Assembly: GCF_900240285.1 (NCBI RefSeq)
Contig: NZ_OESS01000003.1
Location: 186,001-250,000 of the forward strand
Source: Halobacillus sp. Marseille-P3879
Lineage (GTDB): Bacteria > Bacillota > Bacilli > Bacillales > Halobacillaceae
Direction: 5' to 3'
DNA: 64,000 bases
This document shows positions 1 through 8,413 of the stretch, piece after piece; position 1 is the first letter of the stretch; each line of letters starts with the position of its first letter. Under the pieces are notes generated by a model. The model saw nothing but the letters and a program-made list of their open reading frames with translations, did no database searches and had not been told where the DNA came from. A program made the translations under genes and the position numbers.

Positions 1-1
1 C

Positions 2-244
2 ACGAATGAATCCCCATTTGCCAATGGAGCCTGCATTTTTACTAGAGATGGGGGCAGTGTCCGGCAGTTCCGTGAAACGATTGATGCAGGTATGCTTGGG
101 GTCAATATTGGAGTTCCGGCACCTATGGCATTCTTCCCGTTCTCTGGTTGGAAAAACTCTTTCTATGGAGACTTGCATGCCAATGGCAAGGACGGCGTAG
201 AATTCTTTACTCGTAAGAAAGTCATGACCACACGCTGGGTATAA
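2..244 (+). CDS. iolA: methylmalonate-semialdehyde dehydrogenase, C-terminal part (gene cut by window edge)
   Basis: Frame 2 is open from the window edge to the TAA at 242-244 (80 residues). The residues match the end of CoA-acylating (methyl)malonate-semialdehyde dehydrogenase (IolA/MmsA): [10 protein letters not shown], then [18 protein letters not shown], then the closing [13 protein letters not shown]. The enzyme converts malonic or methylmalonic semialdehyde plus CoA and NAD+ to acetyl-CoA or propionyl-CoA and ends inositol and valine catabolism. The catalytic Cys lies upstream of the window. The neighbour iolE supports the inositol role, and a hairpin follows the stop. Confidence in the family is high because this C-terminus is distinctive among aldehyde dehydrogenases. 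Confidence 0.93.
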   Translation, partial: TNESPFANGACIFTRDGGSVRQFRETIDAGMLGVNIGVPAPMAFFPFSGWKNSFYGDLHANGKDGVEFFTRKKVMTTRWV

Positions 245-289
245 GTCAGCGGAAAAAAGCTGGGACATAAGTTAAGCAGTAATGTCGAA

Positions 290-415
290 CAACGAACATT
301 CGTATAAACGCAGATCATTAGCGTAGTCAAATAGGAAGAATCCTGTGGGAACAGCGCGAGCCGACCCGCAGGAAAGCGAAGTATTTTGACGGAGCGATGT
401 TGTGGGTTCTCTTTA
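290..415. repeat. possible interspersed intergenic repeat
   Basis: Between iolA and iolE lies a GC-richer block with no open frame, containing GTGGGAACAGCGCGAG and CCGCAGGAAAGCGAAG. It resembles the short dispersed intergenic repeats common in Bacillaceae genomes. No second copy was recognised in this window, so the repeat call is inference from style only. The rest of the 300-base gap (245-545) holds the hairpin at 417-466 and a cre-like site. Confidence 0.3.
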
Positions 416-416
416 C

Positions 417-466
417 CATAAAATAATCCGAACCGATTTCTACAGAATCATTCGGATTATTTTATG
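417..466 (+). terminator. long perfect hairpin after iolA
   Basis: A 16-bp perfect inverted repeat (arms CATAAAATAATCCGAA at 417-432 and its complement at 451-466) encloses an 18-nt loop. The 3' arm is T-rich, so it probably acts as a terminator, possibly in both directions, separating iolA from iolE. Confidence 0.6.
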
Positions 467-508
467 ATTTATTCATTTTTGTCCCAGTCTGTTTTTTCTG
501 TATAAATT

Positions 509-522
509 TGTAAGCGTTTATA
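509..522 (+). promoter_or_regulatory. cre-like site upstream of iolE
   Basis: TGTAAGCGTTTATA resembles the CcpA consensus TGWAARCGYTWNCW with one mismatch near the 3' end. It sits 24 nt before the iolE start, a plausible roadblock position for carbon catabolite repression of inositol use. Confidence 0.45.
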
Positions 523-545
523 AAAGGGTAGGAGGCTGATGGAAG

Positions 546-1439
546 ATGTTTAAAGATCAGACGGTTCAACTGGGGATTTGCCCAATCGGCTGGACTAATG
601 ATGATATGCCTGAATTAGGGAGCGGGAATACTTTTGAACAGTGTGTCAGTGAAATGGCACTAGCAGGATTTGAGGGAACAGAAGTAGGTAATAAATATCC
701 AAAGGATCCACAGCAGTTAAGGAAAGCACTTGAATTACGGCATCTGCAAATTGCCAGTGCATGGTTTAGTTCCTTCCTCACTACCCGTCCTTTTCAGGAG
801 ACAGAGGAAGCTTTCATAAAACATCGTGATTTTCTTCATGAAATGGGTGCTGAAGTTATAGTAGTATCTGAACAGGGGCGCAGTATTCAAAAAGAGGATG
901 TTCCTTTATTTGAAGCTAAGCCTCATTTCAATGAAGAAGAATGGGAACGTTTAGCTGAAGGTTTAAACCTTCTCGGTGAGCATGCTCATGAGAAAGGGAT
1001 GAATATTGTATTTCATCATCACATGGGTACAGGTGTACAGACAAAAGATGAAATCGATAAGCTGATGAATATCACAGATGAAGACAAGGTCTCTCTTCTA
1101 TTTGACACGGGACACCTTTATTTATCTGGTGAGGATCCACTGGATGTGTTAAAACTGCATTTGCCCCGGATCAAACATGTTCATTTAAAAGATGTTAGAG
1201 ATAATGTTGCAGCACAGGTCCGGCAGAAAAAGACGCCATTTCTTGAAGGCGTAAAAGAAGGGATGTTTACAGTGCCGGGAAACGGAGACATTGACTTTGG
1301 TCCGATTTTTGAAACGTTAGCCCACCGGGATTATAGAGGATGGATGCTGGTTGAAGCTGAACAGGATCCGGCAAAAGCCAACCCCCTGGAACAAGCTATT
1401 ATTGCCCGGAATTATATAAGAGAAAAAGCGAAGATTTAG
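546..1439 (+). CDS. iolE: myo-inosose-2 dehydratase
   Basis: This 297-residue protein begins with the family N-terminus ([18 protein letters not shown]) and has the xylose-isomerase-like TIM-barrel metal-site segments ([41 protein letters not shown]). It dehydrates 2-keto-myo-inositol to 3D-trihydroxycyclohexane-1,2-dione, the second step of inositol catabolism. The length is normal for IolE. The start is supported by GTAGGAGG about 10 nt upstream. It follows iolA but is flanked by hairpins on both sides, so it may be transcribed alone; the usual iolB, C, D and G genes are not on this side. A cre-like site lies just upstream. Confidence 0.93.
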   Translation: MFKDQTVQLGICPIGWTNDDMPELGSGNTFEQCVSEMALAGFEGTEVGNKYPKDPQQLRKALELRHLQIASAWFSSFLTTRPFQETEEAFIKHRDFLHEMGAEVIVVSEQGRSIQKEDVPLFEAKPHFNEEEWERLAEGLNLLGEHAHEKGMNIVFHHHMGTGVQTKDEIDKLMNITDEDKVSLLFDTGHLYLSGEDPLDVLKLHLPRIKHVHLKDVRDNVAAQVRQKKTPFLEGVKEGMFTVPGNGDIDFGPIFETLAHRDYRGWMLVEAEQDPAKANPLEQAIIARNYIREKAKI

Positions 1440-1460
1440 TATTGAATTTATTGAGTGTTA

Positions 1461-1499
1461 ACAAAAAAAGTTTCTCCCTAGATAGAGAAGCTTTTTTGT
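1461..1499 (+). terminator. intrinsic terminator after iolE
   Basis: An imperfect inverted repeat (ACAAAAAAAG-TTTCTC with GAGAAGCTTTTTTGT) ends in a T-run 22-60 nt after the iolE stop. Confidence 0.7.
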
Positions 1500-1675
1500 A
1501 TTTGTATAGATCATTTATCTTGGATAAAAAGTGTTGAATGAAGGTTAGTAAATATCAACAAGGACCTGAACGAGGTGGGGACTGCTTTATTCTGCACTAC
1601 ACATGCTTTTTTGTAAACGTTACTAACACTACGCTTAGTGGTTGGAATAGTCCCTTCTGCTCCTCTGCCAATAAA

Positions 1676-1706
1676 AGAGAGGAAAGCCCAATGGGCTTTC
1701 CTCTCT
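1676..1706 (-). terminator. intrinsic terminator of dus
   Basis: AGAGAGGAAAGCCCA pairs perfectly with TGGGCTTTCCTCTCT. On the minus strand the hairpin is followed by TTTTAT and lies just after the dus stop. Confidence 0.8.
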
Positions 1707-1714
1707 AAAAAGAC

Positions 1715-2719
1715 TTACCTCGAAACAGAAAAACTTTTTTCTTCCGTTACTCCACCATATTCTTCTTTAAACTCATCAAGCAGTGCACGTACTTCCTCGG
1801 TGGATTTCGTGCTCATCAGCTGATTCCTTAACTCACTTGCTCCCCGGAAACCGCGGACATATATCTTGAAGAAGCGGAGAAGCGGCTTGAAAAGACGCGG
1901 CTCAAGTTCTTCGGAATATTTATCATGCAGATCGAGCTGCAGGCGAAGGAGGTCAAGTAGTTCTTCGCTTGTGTGCTCTTTCTTTTCTTTTTCAAAAGCA
2001 AACGGGTTGTGGAAGATGCCGCGGCCGATCATTACTCCGTCCACACCGTATTTTTCCACGAGTTCAAGTCCTTTCTGTCGATCAGGAATGTCTCCGTTAA
2101 TCGTCAGAAGCGTATGAGGCGCAACTTCATCACGGAGCTTCTTGATCTCGGGAATCAGTTCCCAGTGAGCCGGGACTTTACTCATTTCTTTTTTCGTACG
2201 GAGGTGAATGGAAAGGTTTGCGATATCCTGTTCCAGGAGATGCTTCAGCCAGTCATGCCACTCGTCTACTTTCGAATAACCGAGACGGGTTTTCACACTG
2301 ACGGGCAGGCCACCCGCTTTGGCCGCCTGGATGATGTCGGCTGCAACATCCGGTCGACGGATAAGTCCGCACCCTTTTCCTTTCGTTGCGACATTAGGTG
2401 CAGGACAGCCCATGTTGATATCAATGCCTCGATACCCCATCTCTGCCATACCGATACTCATTTGGCTAAAGTATTCGGGCTTATCTCCCCATATGTGCGC
2501 GACGATCGGCTGTTCATCTTCTGTGAACGTCAGCCGTCCCCGCAGGCTGTCTTTTCCTTTTGGGTGGCAGTAGCTCTCCGTATTCGCAAACTCTGTAAAA
2601 AACACGTCGGGTCTTGCGGCTTCACTTACGACATGACGAAAAACAACATCAGTTACGGCTTCCATCGGAGCCAGCACAAAAAACGGTCGCGGCAGCTCAT
2701 GCCAAAAGTGATCTTTCAT
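1715..2719 (-). CDS. dus: tRNA-dihydrouridine synthase
   Basis: This 334-residue flavoenzyme reduces uridine to dihydrouridine in the D-loop of tRNAs. The N-terminus has the FMN-barrel signature ([15 protein letters not shown]). The segment [12 protein letters not shown] followed by GKGCGLI holds the family active-site Cys. [18 protein letters not shown] and LLTINGDI are further FMN/tRNA-site motifs, and [16 protein letters not shown] binds phosphate. The start has AAAGG upstream. The gene stands alone on the minus strand between terminators. A long open frame exists on the opposite strand but is a shadow. Which U position is modified cannot be told from sequence alone. Confidence 0.9.
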   Translation of the reverse strand: MKDHFWHELPRPFFVLAPMEAVTDVVFRHVVSEAARPDVFFTEFANTESYCHPKGKDSLRGRLTFTEDEQPIVAHIWGDKPEYFSQMSIGMAEMGYRGIDINMGCPAPNVATKGKGCGLIRRPDVAADIIQAAKAGGLPVSVKTRLGYSKVDEWHDWLKHLLEQDIANLSIHLRTKKEMSKVPAHWELIPEIKKLRDEVAPHTLLTINGDIPDRQKGLELVEKYGVDGVMIGRGIFHNPFAFEKEKKEHTSEELLDLLRLQLDLHDKYSEELEPRLFKPLLRFFKIYVRGFRGASELRNQLMSTKSTEEVRALLDEFKEEYGGVTEEKSFSVSR

Positions 2720-3051
2720 AATATATCTAAACCTTTCTTAAGGAACGCTGTTGTTCCAAAATTTAAAAGTGAAATGTTCCTGCTTTCTTATCTATAACCA
2801 GTTAGGATGGGTTTCAACCAGTATATACTTTAATAGTATCGACCGAAAAGTGCAAGGGGAATATGGGATGTTGTAAGCGCAGGAAAAGAGCTGGAAGGTT
2901 CTTATTCTTCTCTCCCATTAAGGGGTATCATAACTTATACCAAATTTAGCGTGTGAAAGCGACGTCGGGATATTTCTAAAAATCCCAATAATTATTTACC
3001 GGGAAAGAATTTTAACGAAAAAAATCTAACAATGAATGAGGGTTGGGAAAA
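2720..3051. other. non-coding gap between dus and the stress gene
   Basis: This stretch of about 330 bases should hold the minus-strand dus promoter and leader. I see no convincing gene. A small inverted repeat GGGAT...ATCCC lies near 2968-2988. The sigma-B-type promoter of the next gene begins at 3052. Confidence 0.4.
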
Positions 3052-3077
3052 GTGTAATTTTGTGGCTTTCCGGGAAA
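3052..3077 (+). promoter_or_regulatory. sigma-B-type promoter of the stress gene
   Basis: GTGTAA (3052-3057), a 14-nt spacer, then GGGAAA (3072-3077) fits the sigma-B consensus GTTTWW-N12-15-GGGWAW with one -35 mismatch. It lies about 60 nt before the start codon of a homologue of a sigma-B-dependent general stress protein, which supports the call. Confidence 0.7.
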
Positions 3078-3136
3078 AGAAAAAAGAAGATATGATAGAT
3101 GGCCAACTGCTTAAGACGAGAAGGAGGGAACCATAA

Positions 3137-3652
3137 ATGGCTGATCAACCAACCGAAAACCAGGAAACCATTAAAAAAATCAAAGATTTGATTAAAGATG
3201 AGAAGGTGGCAATGCTGACTACGGTATCCCCGGAAGGCAAGCTGATGTCCCGGCCCATGCACACGCAAGAAGTAGAAATGGATAAGGAAGCGATTTGGTT
3301 CATTACAGAAAAAGACACAGAGAAATATAGGGATATCGACCATAACCCTGCGGTTAACTTAGCATACGCCGGCAAATCCTATGTATCGATCAGCGGCACT
3401 GCTGAATTTGTCCAAGATGACAATAAGAAGAAAGAGTATTGGAATAAGATTCTCGGTAAACTGCTGAACACTTCTGCCGACGACCCAAATGTTGTACTTG
3501 TCAAAGTGACACCTGAAATCGCTGAATACTGGGAATCCGGCATAAGCGTTAAGACCGTTAAGGAATTTGTGAAAAAGATGGCCAGCAGTAATTCATTAGA
3601 AGAGGACAATGATTTAAAAGATACTGTTCACTTTAATGAAAACAGGAAATAA
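3137..3652 (+). CDS. general stress protein 26-like, pyridoxamine-phosphate-oxidase fold
   Basis: A 171-residue protein of the split-barrel flavin-binding family, close in pattern to Bacillus YdaG (general stress protein 26). Recognisable parts are VAMLTTVSPEGKLMSRPMHT, IWFITEKDTEKYRDIDHNPAVNLAY and YVSISGTAEFV. The acidic C-terminal tail (from about residue 150) is typical of halophile proteins. GAGAAGGAGGG precedes the ATG at good spacing. The sigma-B-type promoter upstream agrees with a general stress role. The substrate or cofactor (flavin or haem) is unknown for this family. It is a single-gene unit followed by a hairpin. Confidence 0.85.
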   Translation: MADQPTENQETIKKIKDLIKDEKVAMLTTVSPEGKLMSRPMHTQEVEMDKEAIWFITEKDTEKYRDIDHNPAVNLAYAGKSYVSISGTAEFVQDDNKKKEYWNKILGKLLNTSADDPNVVLVKVTPEIAEYWESGISVKTVKEFVKKMASSNSLEEDNDLKDTVHFNENRK

Positions 3653-3744
3653 CATTTGTTAGGTATATTTAGAGAAAATCCGAGTGATATTAGAAGAAAT
3701 AGTGGAAACAAATTAAAAAAAGTCTTCACATAATTTGATCCGAA

Positions 3745-3787
3745 CCCCGAATAAAGTCACTTTTTTAAAAGTGTCTAATATTCGGGG
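3745..3787 (+). terminator. stem-loop after the stress gene
   Basis: CCCCGAATA pairs with TATTCGGGG, and an inner CACTTTT/AAAAGTG stem continues it. There is no clear T-run after it, so it may be a bidirectional terminator or an RNA structure in the leader of the next gene. Confidence 0.5.
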
Positions 3788-3907
3788 TATAGTTCATAAG
3801 AGGCATTTATACATATAGTTGATTCTTCAAAAGAAGGCTGATCTCAAGCAGCGATAATGAAGGTAGAAATGAATACGGATTAAATGAAAAGCGCGGAGGA
3901 ATTTACG

Positions 3908-5569
3908 ATGTTCAAGCGTATGAACATAATTATTATCATTTCCCTCATCGTTCTTGGGGCAGCTTTCATTTTTATTACCTTTTCGGACGGTGATGAAAAG
4001 GACAAACAAGCAGGCGAACAACCACCCCCGGGTAATGGGGATGGAGAAGGCTCAGAACCATCTTTGGACACTATATTTGATCTGGCCGAACAAGGAAAAA
4101 TCCCGGACAGCCCGATCGTGATTGGTGAAACGACTGCCAATGATGTCCAGGAAGCTTGGGGAAAACCAGAGGAGACCGATGACACGGATGCTGGTCTTTT
4201 TTTAAACTATTCATCACGTGACATTGATGTTGGTATTGCGGAAAATATTGTGTCCGATGTGCGTTCGTCAGAGGAAAAAGTGACCTCGTTCAATCTGGAT
4301 ACGATAAAATCATATAAGAAACCTGATGATACGCGATACTATCAGGACGAGGATTACGATCAGATCATTCTTGTTTATGATATTTCTGATGATTATGTTT
4401 TGAAGTGGGTGCTGCCGAAACCTGACGATGATGCTGATAATCCAGAGGTGAACCATATTTCGTTATCTAAAGAAATAAACGAAGGCGACAATTCTGATGA
4501 TATGAGCCTTGATGAAAAGATCGGACAAATGATTTTTGGCGGAGTTAACGGAACTGGAATGAACGCCGACACAAGGAAGCTCATTGAGGAGTATCACATT
4601 GGAGGCCTCATTTTATTTGGCCATAACATCGAAAGTGCCACGCAAACCATCGACTTTTTAAATGATATGAAAACGGCTAATGCTGACAACCCTAACCCAT
4701 TATTGCTGGGGGTCGATGAAGAAGGCGGCAGTGTAACACGCATGCCTGACCAAATAAAAAGCCTGCCGACGAGCCGTTCGATTGGGAAACTGAGCGATCC
4801 GGAGGTGGCCTTTAATGCCGGCACCATTCTCGGAGAACAGATGCAGGCACTCGGTTTCAATTTAGATTTCGCGCCGGTTCTTGATGTGAACAGCAATCCA
4901 AATAATCCTGTTATCGGGGACCGTTCGTTTGGAGACAACCCGGAGATTGTCACCCGGCTTGGCATCCAGACAATGAAAGGGATCCAGAGTGAAGGAGTTA
5001 TTTCTGTTATAAAACATTTTCCAGGGCACGGGGATACCGGTGTGGATTCGCACTTGGAACTCCCACAGGTCGATAAAAGTTACGAGGAGTTAACCAAACT
5101 GGAACTTTTACCGTTCAAGAAAGCACTCTCAGAGGGTGCCGATGTAAGCATGATTGCTCATATCCTGCTGCCGCAAATTGACAAGGTTTACCCTGCATCT
5201 ATGTCGAAAGAGGTAATTACGGGTATGTTGCGAGAAGATTATAATTTTGATGGTGTGGTCATCACCGACGACTTGACGATGGGTGCCATTACTGATCACT
5301 ATAATGTCGCTGATGCTGCTGTAGAGACCGTTAAAGCTGGTGGAGATTTACTGCTTGTTGCCCATGATCCAGATTTGGTTGTTACTGTTTTTGAGGAATT
5401 AAAAGCGGCTGTGGAAAATGGAGAAATAAGTGAGGACAGGATTGACGAAAGCGTGGAACGCATTACCCATTTGAAAGAAAAATACCAGCTATCTAATGAA
5501 AAGACACCAGCCCCTGATTTCCAACCAATCAATGAGAAGGTAGAAGAGATTTTGCAGAAGGTCTCTTGA
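3908..5569 (+). CDS. membrane-anchored glycoside hydrolase family 3 (NagZ-type) with N-terminal DUF4309-like domain
   Basis: About 553 residues. Residues 4-25 form an uncleaved-looking hydrophobic anchor (MNIIIIISLIVLGAAFIFIT). An acidic linker follows, then a 120-residue segment resembling DUF4309/YjgB (GKIPDSPIVIGETTANDVQEAWGKP). From about residue 200 comes the GH3 catalytic domain: DEEGGSVTRM, LDFAPVLDV, KHFPGHGDTGVDSH (the NagZ His/Asp dyad region) and GVVITDDLTMGA with the nucleophile Asp. It probably cleaves N-acetylglucosamine from muropeptides outside the membrane. I chose the ATG at 3908 because GCGGAGGAA lies 7 nt upstream; an ATG at 3884 has no such site. Secretion plus the extra domain differs from cytosolic NagZ. 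Substrate is inferred. Confidence 0.85.
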   Translation: MFKRMNIIIIISLIVLGAAFIFITFSDGDEKDKQAGEQPPPGNGDGEGSEPSLDTIFDLAEQGKIPDSPIVIGETTANDVQEAWGKPEETDDTDAGLFLNYSSRDIDVGIAENIVSDVRSSEEKVTSFNLDTIKSYKKPDDTRYYQDEDYDQIILVYDISDDYVLKWVLPKPDDDADNPEVNHISLSKEINEGDNSDDMSLDEKIGQMIFGGVNGTGMNADTRKLIEEYHIGGLILFGHNIESATQTIDFLNDMKTANADNPNPLLLGVDEEGGSVTRMPDQIKSLPTSRSIGKLSDPEVAFNAGTILGEQMQALGFNLDFAPVLDVNSNPNNPVIGDRSFGDNPEIVTRLGIQTMKGIQSEGVISVIKHFPGHGDTGVDSHLELPQVDKSYEELTKLELLPFKKALSEGADVSMIAHILLPQIDKVYPASMSKEVITGMLREDYNFDGVVITDDLTMGAITDHYNVADAAVETVKAGGDLLLVAHDPDLVVTVFEELKAAVENGEISEDRIDESVERITHLKEKYQLSNEKTPAPDFQPINEKVEEILQKVS

Positions 5570-5577
5570 GCCGGGGG

Positions 5578-5618
5578 AAGCTGAAGATCATTACATTCAA
5601 TGGTCTTCAGCTTTTTAA
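5578..5618 (+). terminator. intrinsic terminator after the GH3 gene
   Basis: AAGCTGAAGATCA and TGGTCTTCAGCTT pair with one G-U and are followed by TTTTT. Confidence 0.85.
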
Positions 5619-5720
5619 GTTGAGCTGTTTTGGAGATCCTTAATTGTCATCGTGCTTTAGTTATTTGATCCTGATCTTTTAAATTCATTAGTTCATTCAC
5701 ACTATTTATTTGACTTGCTA

Positions 5721-5749
5721 TTTACATAAGCCCCCTCCAGCTCTATAAT
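5721..5749 (+). promoter_or_regulatory. sigma-A promoter of the aminotransferase operon
   Basis: TTTACA (5721-5726), a 17-nt spacer and a perfect TATAAT (5744-5749) lie 63 nt before the start codon. A TTGACT at 5710 is 28 nt from the -10 and is not the likely -35. Confidence 0.75.
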
Positions 5750-5766
5750 GAAACAAAAATTTCATT
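5747..5766 (+). promoter_or_regulatory. candidate RpiR-type operator
   Basis: Inverted repeat AATGAAA-N6-TTTCATT overlaps the -10 and the expected transcription start of the aminotransferase-rpiR operon. RpiR-family proteins often bind TGAAA/TTTCA-type palindromes, so the downstream regulator is the likely ligand-responsive repressor. That link is inference. Confidence 0.55.
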
Positions 5767-5811
5767 AATAATTATATTATGAATTATTTATTTCACAAGG
5801 AGCGGTTGATT

Positions 5812-7197
5812 ATGGATAAAGAGGATGGATTAAACCGGGCTATAAAAAAGTACGTGGAGAAAACCCCTGGTTCTAAGGAATTTTTAAGTCAGACTAATGA
5901 AGTAATGCCTGGTGGAGTAACGGCAAATATTAAATCATTTGATCCCCATCCTGTTATTATGAAGAAAGGGATGGGTGCTTATTTATATGATGTTGATGGA
6001 AACGAATATATTGACTATCTTCTTTCTTATGGTGCGTTAATGCATGGACACGGACATCCGGAGATTAACAAGGCAATCCATACTCAAATTGAAGAAGATG
6101 GTACTAGTTTATTTGGCACCCCGCACGCACTTGAAGTAAAAATGGGAAAGAAAATTCAAGCATTATACCCGAGTTTGGAATTGCTCCGCTATACGAACTC
6201 AGGTACAGAAGCTACGCTTCTGGCCACTCGTATGGCTTATGCCTACACAGGGAAAAACAAAATAGCTAAGTTTGAAGGGCATTATCATGGTGGGTTTGAT
6301 CAGGTTCTCCTCAGCGTGAATCCACCGATCGATGAAGTCGGGCTGCAGCATGAACCGAATGCTGTTATTGAATCAAGGGGCGTAGATTCATACCATGAGG
6401 AACATACAGTAATTTTGCCATTTAACGATCTGGAGGCAGCAGCTAATATTTTGTCAAAAAGAAGGGATGAAATCGCTGCTGTTGTCCTTGAACCTGTGCA
6501 AGGTGGTTTTATCCCTGCTGAACAATCGTTTATGGATGGACTGCGCAAAGTGACCGAAGAATTAGATATCCTGCTTATCTTTGATGAAGTGAAAACGGGG
6601 TTTCGGCTGGGGCTTGGCGGGGCTCAGGCCTTCTATAAGATCAATCCGGATATTACGGCGCTTGGTAAAGTGGTTGGCGGCGGGTTCCCGGTAGGAATGG
6701 TCGGCGGCAAAAAAGAAATCATGATGGTAAGTTCACCTAAAGCTTCTTCCGATGTGTTCGACTCGAGTCAAAGTTTAAAATCGAGTGCGAAAGATGTACT
6801 GTTTCATAGTGGAACTTATAATGGGCATCCAACTATCCTTGCTGCTGGACTGGCAACAATCAACCTTTTAGAAAAGGAGCTCCATAATGTATTCGCGGTA
6901 ACTAATCAATTAAAAGAAGGGATTAACAAGCTGTTTGCAAAGCGGGGAGTTGCGATGCAGACAATTGGTTTGGGTTCCATCTTTAATGTAGTTATAACTG
7001 AGCAAGACAAAATTTTGAACTACCGTCAGCTGCAGCAATCGAATTTTAAAATCAGGAAAGAGATCGATTTTCGGTTGTTGTGTGAGGGAATTTATACCAA
7101 ACCATTAAACCGTTATAGTCTGTCTACCGTTCATGGTGAAAAGGAAATCAACCGCACCCTGGATGCTTATGATCGGGTATTAATGCAGTTATTTTAA
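5812..7197 (+). CDS. class-III (glutamate-1-semialdehyde aminomutase-like) aminotransferase
   Basis: A 461-residue PLP enzyme of the HemL-like group. It shows MPGGVTANIKSFDP, GAYLYDVDGNEYIDYLLSYG, the PLP phosphate-site RYTNSGTEATL, the LIFDEVKTGFR Asp that contacts the pyridine nitrogen, and ALGKVVGGGFPVG with the Schiff-base Lys. FHSGTYNGHP is also typical. The start at 5812 is preceded by AAGGAGCGG; an in-frame ATG at 5779 overlaps the promoter region and is unlikely. It is co-transcribed with a MurR/RpiR regulator 19 nt downstream, so it probably serves catabolism of an amino sugar or amino acid rather than haem synthesis. Substrate unknown. Confidence 0.82.
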   Translation: MDKEDGLNRAIKKYVEKTPGSKEFLSQTNEVMPGGVTANIKSFDPHPVIMKKGMGAYLYDVDGNEYIDYLLSYGALMHGHGHPEINKAIHTQIEEDGTSLFGTPHALEVKMGKKIQALYPSLELLRYTNSGTEATLLATRMAYAYTGKNKIAKFEGHYHGGFDQVLLSVNPPIDEVGLQHEPNAVIESRGVDSYHEEHTVILPFNDLEAAANILSKRRDEIAAVVLEPVQGGFIPAEQSFMDGLRKVTEELDILLIFDEVKTGFRLGLGGAQAFYKINPDITALGKVVGGGFPVGMVGGKKEIMMVSSPKASSDVFDSSQSLKSSAKDVLFHSGTYNGHPTILAAGLATINLLEKELHNVFAVTNQLKEGINKLFAKRGVAMQTIGLGSIFNVVITEQDKILNYRQLQQSNFKIRKEIDFRLLCEGIYTKPLNRYSLSTVHGEKEINRTLDAYDRVLMQLF

Positions 7198-7216
7198 CTT
7201 AGGAAGGGTTTGAAGG

Positions 7217-8077
7217 ATGGGAAACGTCTACCAAAATATTGCCGGTAAAAAGGCAGCAATGAGCAAGTCCCAGTTAAAGATAGCAGAATATATATTAGAA
7301 AACCCAAATGCAGTGTCATTTTTAACAGTTGGTAAACTGGCGAAAGTTACGGGGGTAAGTGAAGCAACGGTTGTAAGGTTTGCAACGTTTCTTGGATATA
7401 CCGGCTACACTGAATTACAGCAGGAAGTTCAAGCTTCTCTTCAACATCAATTAACCACTTCCGAAAGGCTGAAGATATCTAAGCAGGTCTATGACGAGAA
7501 AGAAAAGGGCGTAGACGAAGTTTTTCGTGATGATATGGCAAACATCAAAGCAACAATGGAAGAACTGGACGTAGAGGACTTTCATAAAGCAGTAAATTAT
7601 ATCTTGAACGCTGAAACGATCTATATTTTTGCAAATCGAAGCGCAATGTCGTTAGGTGTATTTCTCCATTATTATTTATCTATGATATTAGATGACGTGA
7701 AGCTGCTTCATTCTGTAGAGACTGCCTCTGACTCCCTTTACCATATAAATAAAGACGATGTTTCTATAGGTATCAGCTTTGCCCGTTATACGAAAAGTAC
7801 AACTGAACTATTTTCCTTTGCACAAGAAAAAGGGGCAAAAACGATTGCCATTACAGACAATTTAGTATCTCCTCTTATTCCGTATGCTGACGTTCCGCTC
7901 AAGGCGAGCAGTCAAATGCCAACATTCATTGACTCATTTGCAGCACCCTTGAGTTTGATTAACGCATTAATAACATTTGTCAGCAGGGAAAAGCAAGAAG
8001 ATATTCACGAGAGGTTAGAGGAATTGGAAGATATTTGGAGGCATTTTGATATTTTCCATTTAAATAAATCGGAATGA
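7217..8077 (+). CDS. MurR/RpiR family transcriptional regulator
   Basis: 286 residues. The N-terminal HTH_6 domain (about 1-80) includes LTVGKLAKVTGVSEATVVRFATFLGYTGYTELQ. A C-terminal SIS sugar-phosphate-binding domain (about 125-265) includes AETIYIFANRSAMSLG and VSIGISFARYTKST, the usual phosphate-binding loop region. A ribosome site (AGGAAGGGTTTG) precedes the ATG. It follows the aminotransferase in one operon and likely binds the inverted repeat at 5747-5766 for autoregulation. The effector is expected to be a phosphorylated sugar or related compound but is unknown. Confidence 0.88.
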   Translation: MGNVYQNIAGKKAAMSKSQLKIAEYILENPNAVSFLTVGKLAKVTGVSEATVVRFATFLGYTGYTELQQEVQASLQHQLTTSERLKISKQVYDEKEKGVDEVFRDDMANIKATMEELDVEDFHKAVNYILNAETIYIFANRSAMSLGVFLHYYLSMILDDVKLLHSVETASDSLYHINKDDVSIGISFARYTKSTTELFSFAQEKGAKTIAITDNLVSPLIPYADVPLKASSQMPTFIDSFAAPLSLINALITFVSREKQEDIHERLEELEDIWRHFDIFHLNKSE

Positions 8078-8211
8078 CCGTGTGCTGAACCATGAAGCCT
8101 GTACCCTTCAACCTTGCTGTCCAGGTGTGCAATAAGCTTAAATGAAAACAATCTTCTTTTTTGAATAAGATTAGGGGGATTGATATGAACTAGTAACCCT
8201 ATAAACGCTCG

Positions 8212-8257
8212 AATGAACCCTATTGTGATGTCGGCATTACAACAGGGTTCATTTTTT
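8212..8257 (+). terminator. intrinsic terminator after rpiR
   Basis: AATGAACCCTATTGT and ACAACAGGGTTCATT pair with one mismatch around a 12-nt loop and run into TTTTT. Confidence 0.85.
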
Positions 8258-8317
8258 ATACACAGTGAACTCTATTCCACAAGTTAAAAATATAGATTCA
8301 GTGGAAGACAATTCAAC

Positions 8318-8337
8318 ATTCAAGTAATTGTTTGAAT
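8318..8337 (+). promoter_or_regulatory. upstream ATTCAA-N8-TTGAAT inverted repeat
   Basis: ATTCAA (8318-8323) and TTGAAT (8332-8337) repeat the half sites of the main cad operator just upstream of the -35. It may be an auxiliary CadC site. Confidence 0.4.
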
Positions 8338-8343
8338 AAAAAA

Positions 8344-8372
8344 TTGACATACTTGTAACAGAAGCATACACT
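8344..8372 (+). promoter_or_regulatory. cad operon sigma-A promoter
   Basis: A perfect TTGACA (8344-8349), 17-nt spacer and TACACT (8367-8372) lie directly upstream of the operator and cadC. Confidence 0.75.
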
Positions 8373-8384
8373 ATAAACAAATAA

Positions 8385-8400
8385 TCAAATTAATATTTGA
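8385..8400 (+). promoter_or_regulatory. CadC operator
   Basis: TCAAAT-N4-ATTTGA lies between the -10 and the ribosome site of cadC. It resembles the TCAAATA/TATTTGA operator known for CadC of staphylococcal plasmid pI258. Confidence 0.75.
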
Positions 8401-8413
8401 ATGAGGTGTGATT

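Larger units (their letters stand above)
8078..8343. other. non-coding gap before the cad operon
   Basis: This gap carries the terminator at 8212-8257 and an upstream CadC-like half operator at 8318-8337. No gene is seen. Confidence 0.5.

Noticed and set aside
6-200. 64-codon frame at the left edge
   Set aside because: Frame 2 carries the clear IolA C-terminus over the same bases.
1612-1625. cre-like TGTAAACGTTACTA
   Set aside because: The 3' part does not match the consensus and no plus-strand gene follows before the convergent dus gene.
1973-2797. A 274-codon open frame on the plus strand
   Set aside because: It lies opposite dus, has no ribosome site and no recognisable protein pattern, and dus motifs on the minus strand are unambiguous.
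5710-5715. TTGACT as -35 for the aminotransferase promoter
   Set aside because: Its distance to the TATAAT is 28 nt; TTTACA at 5721 has the correct 17-nt spacing.
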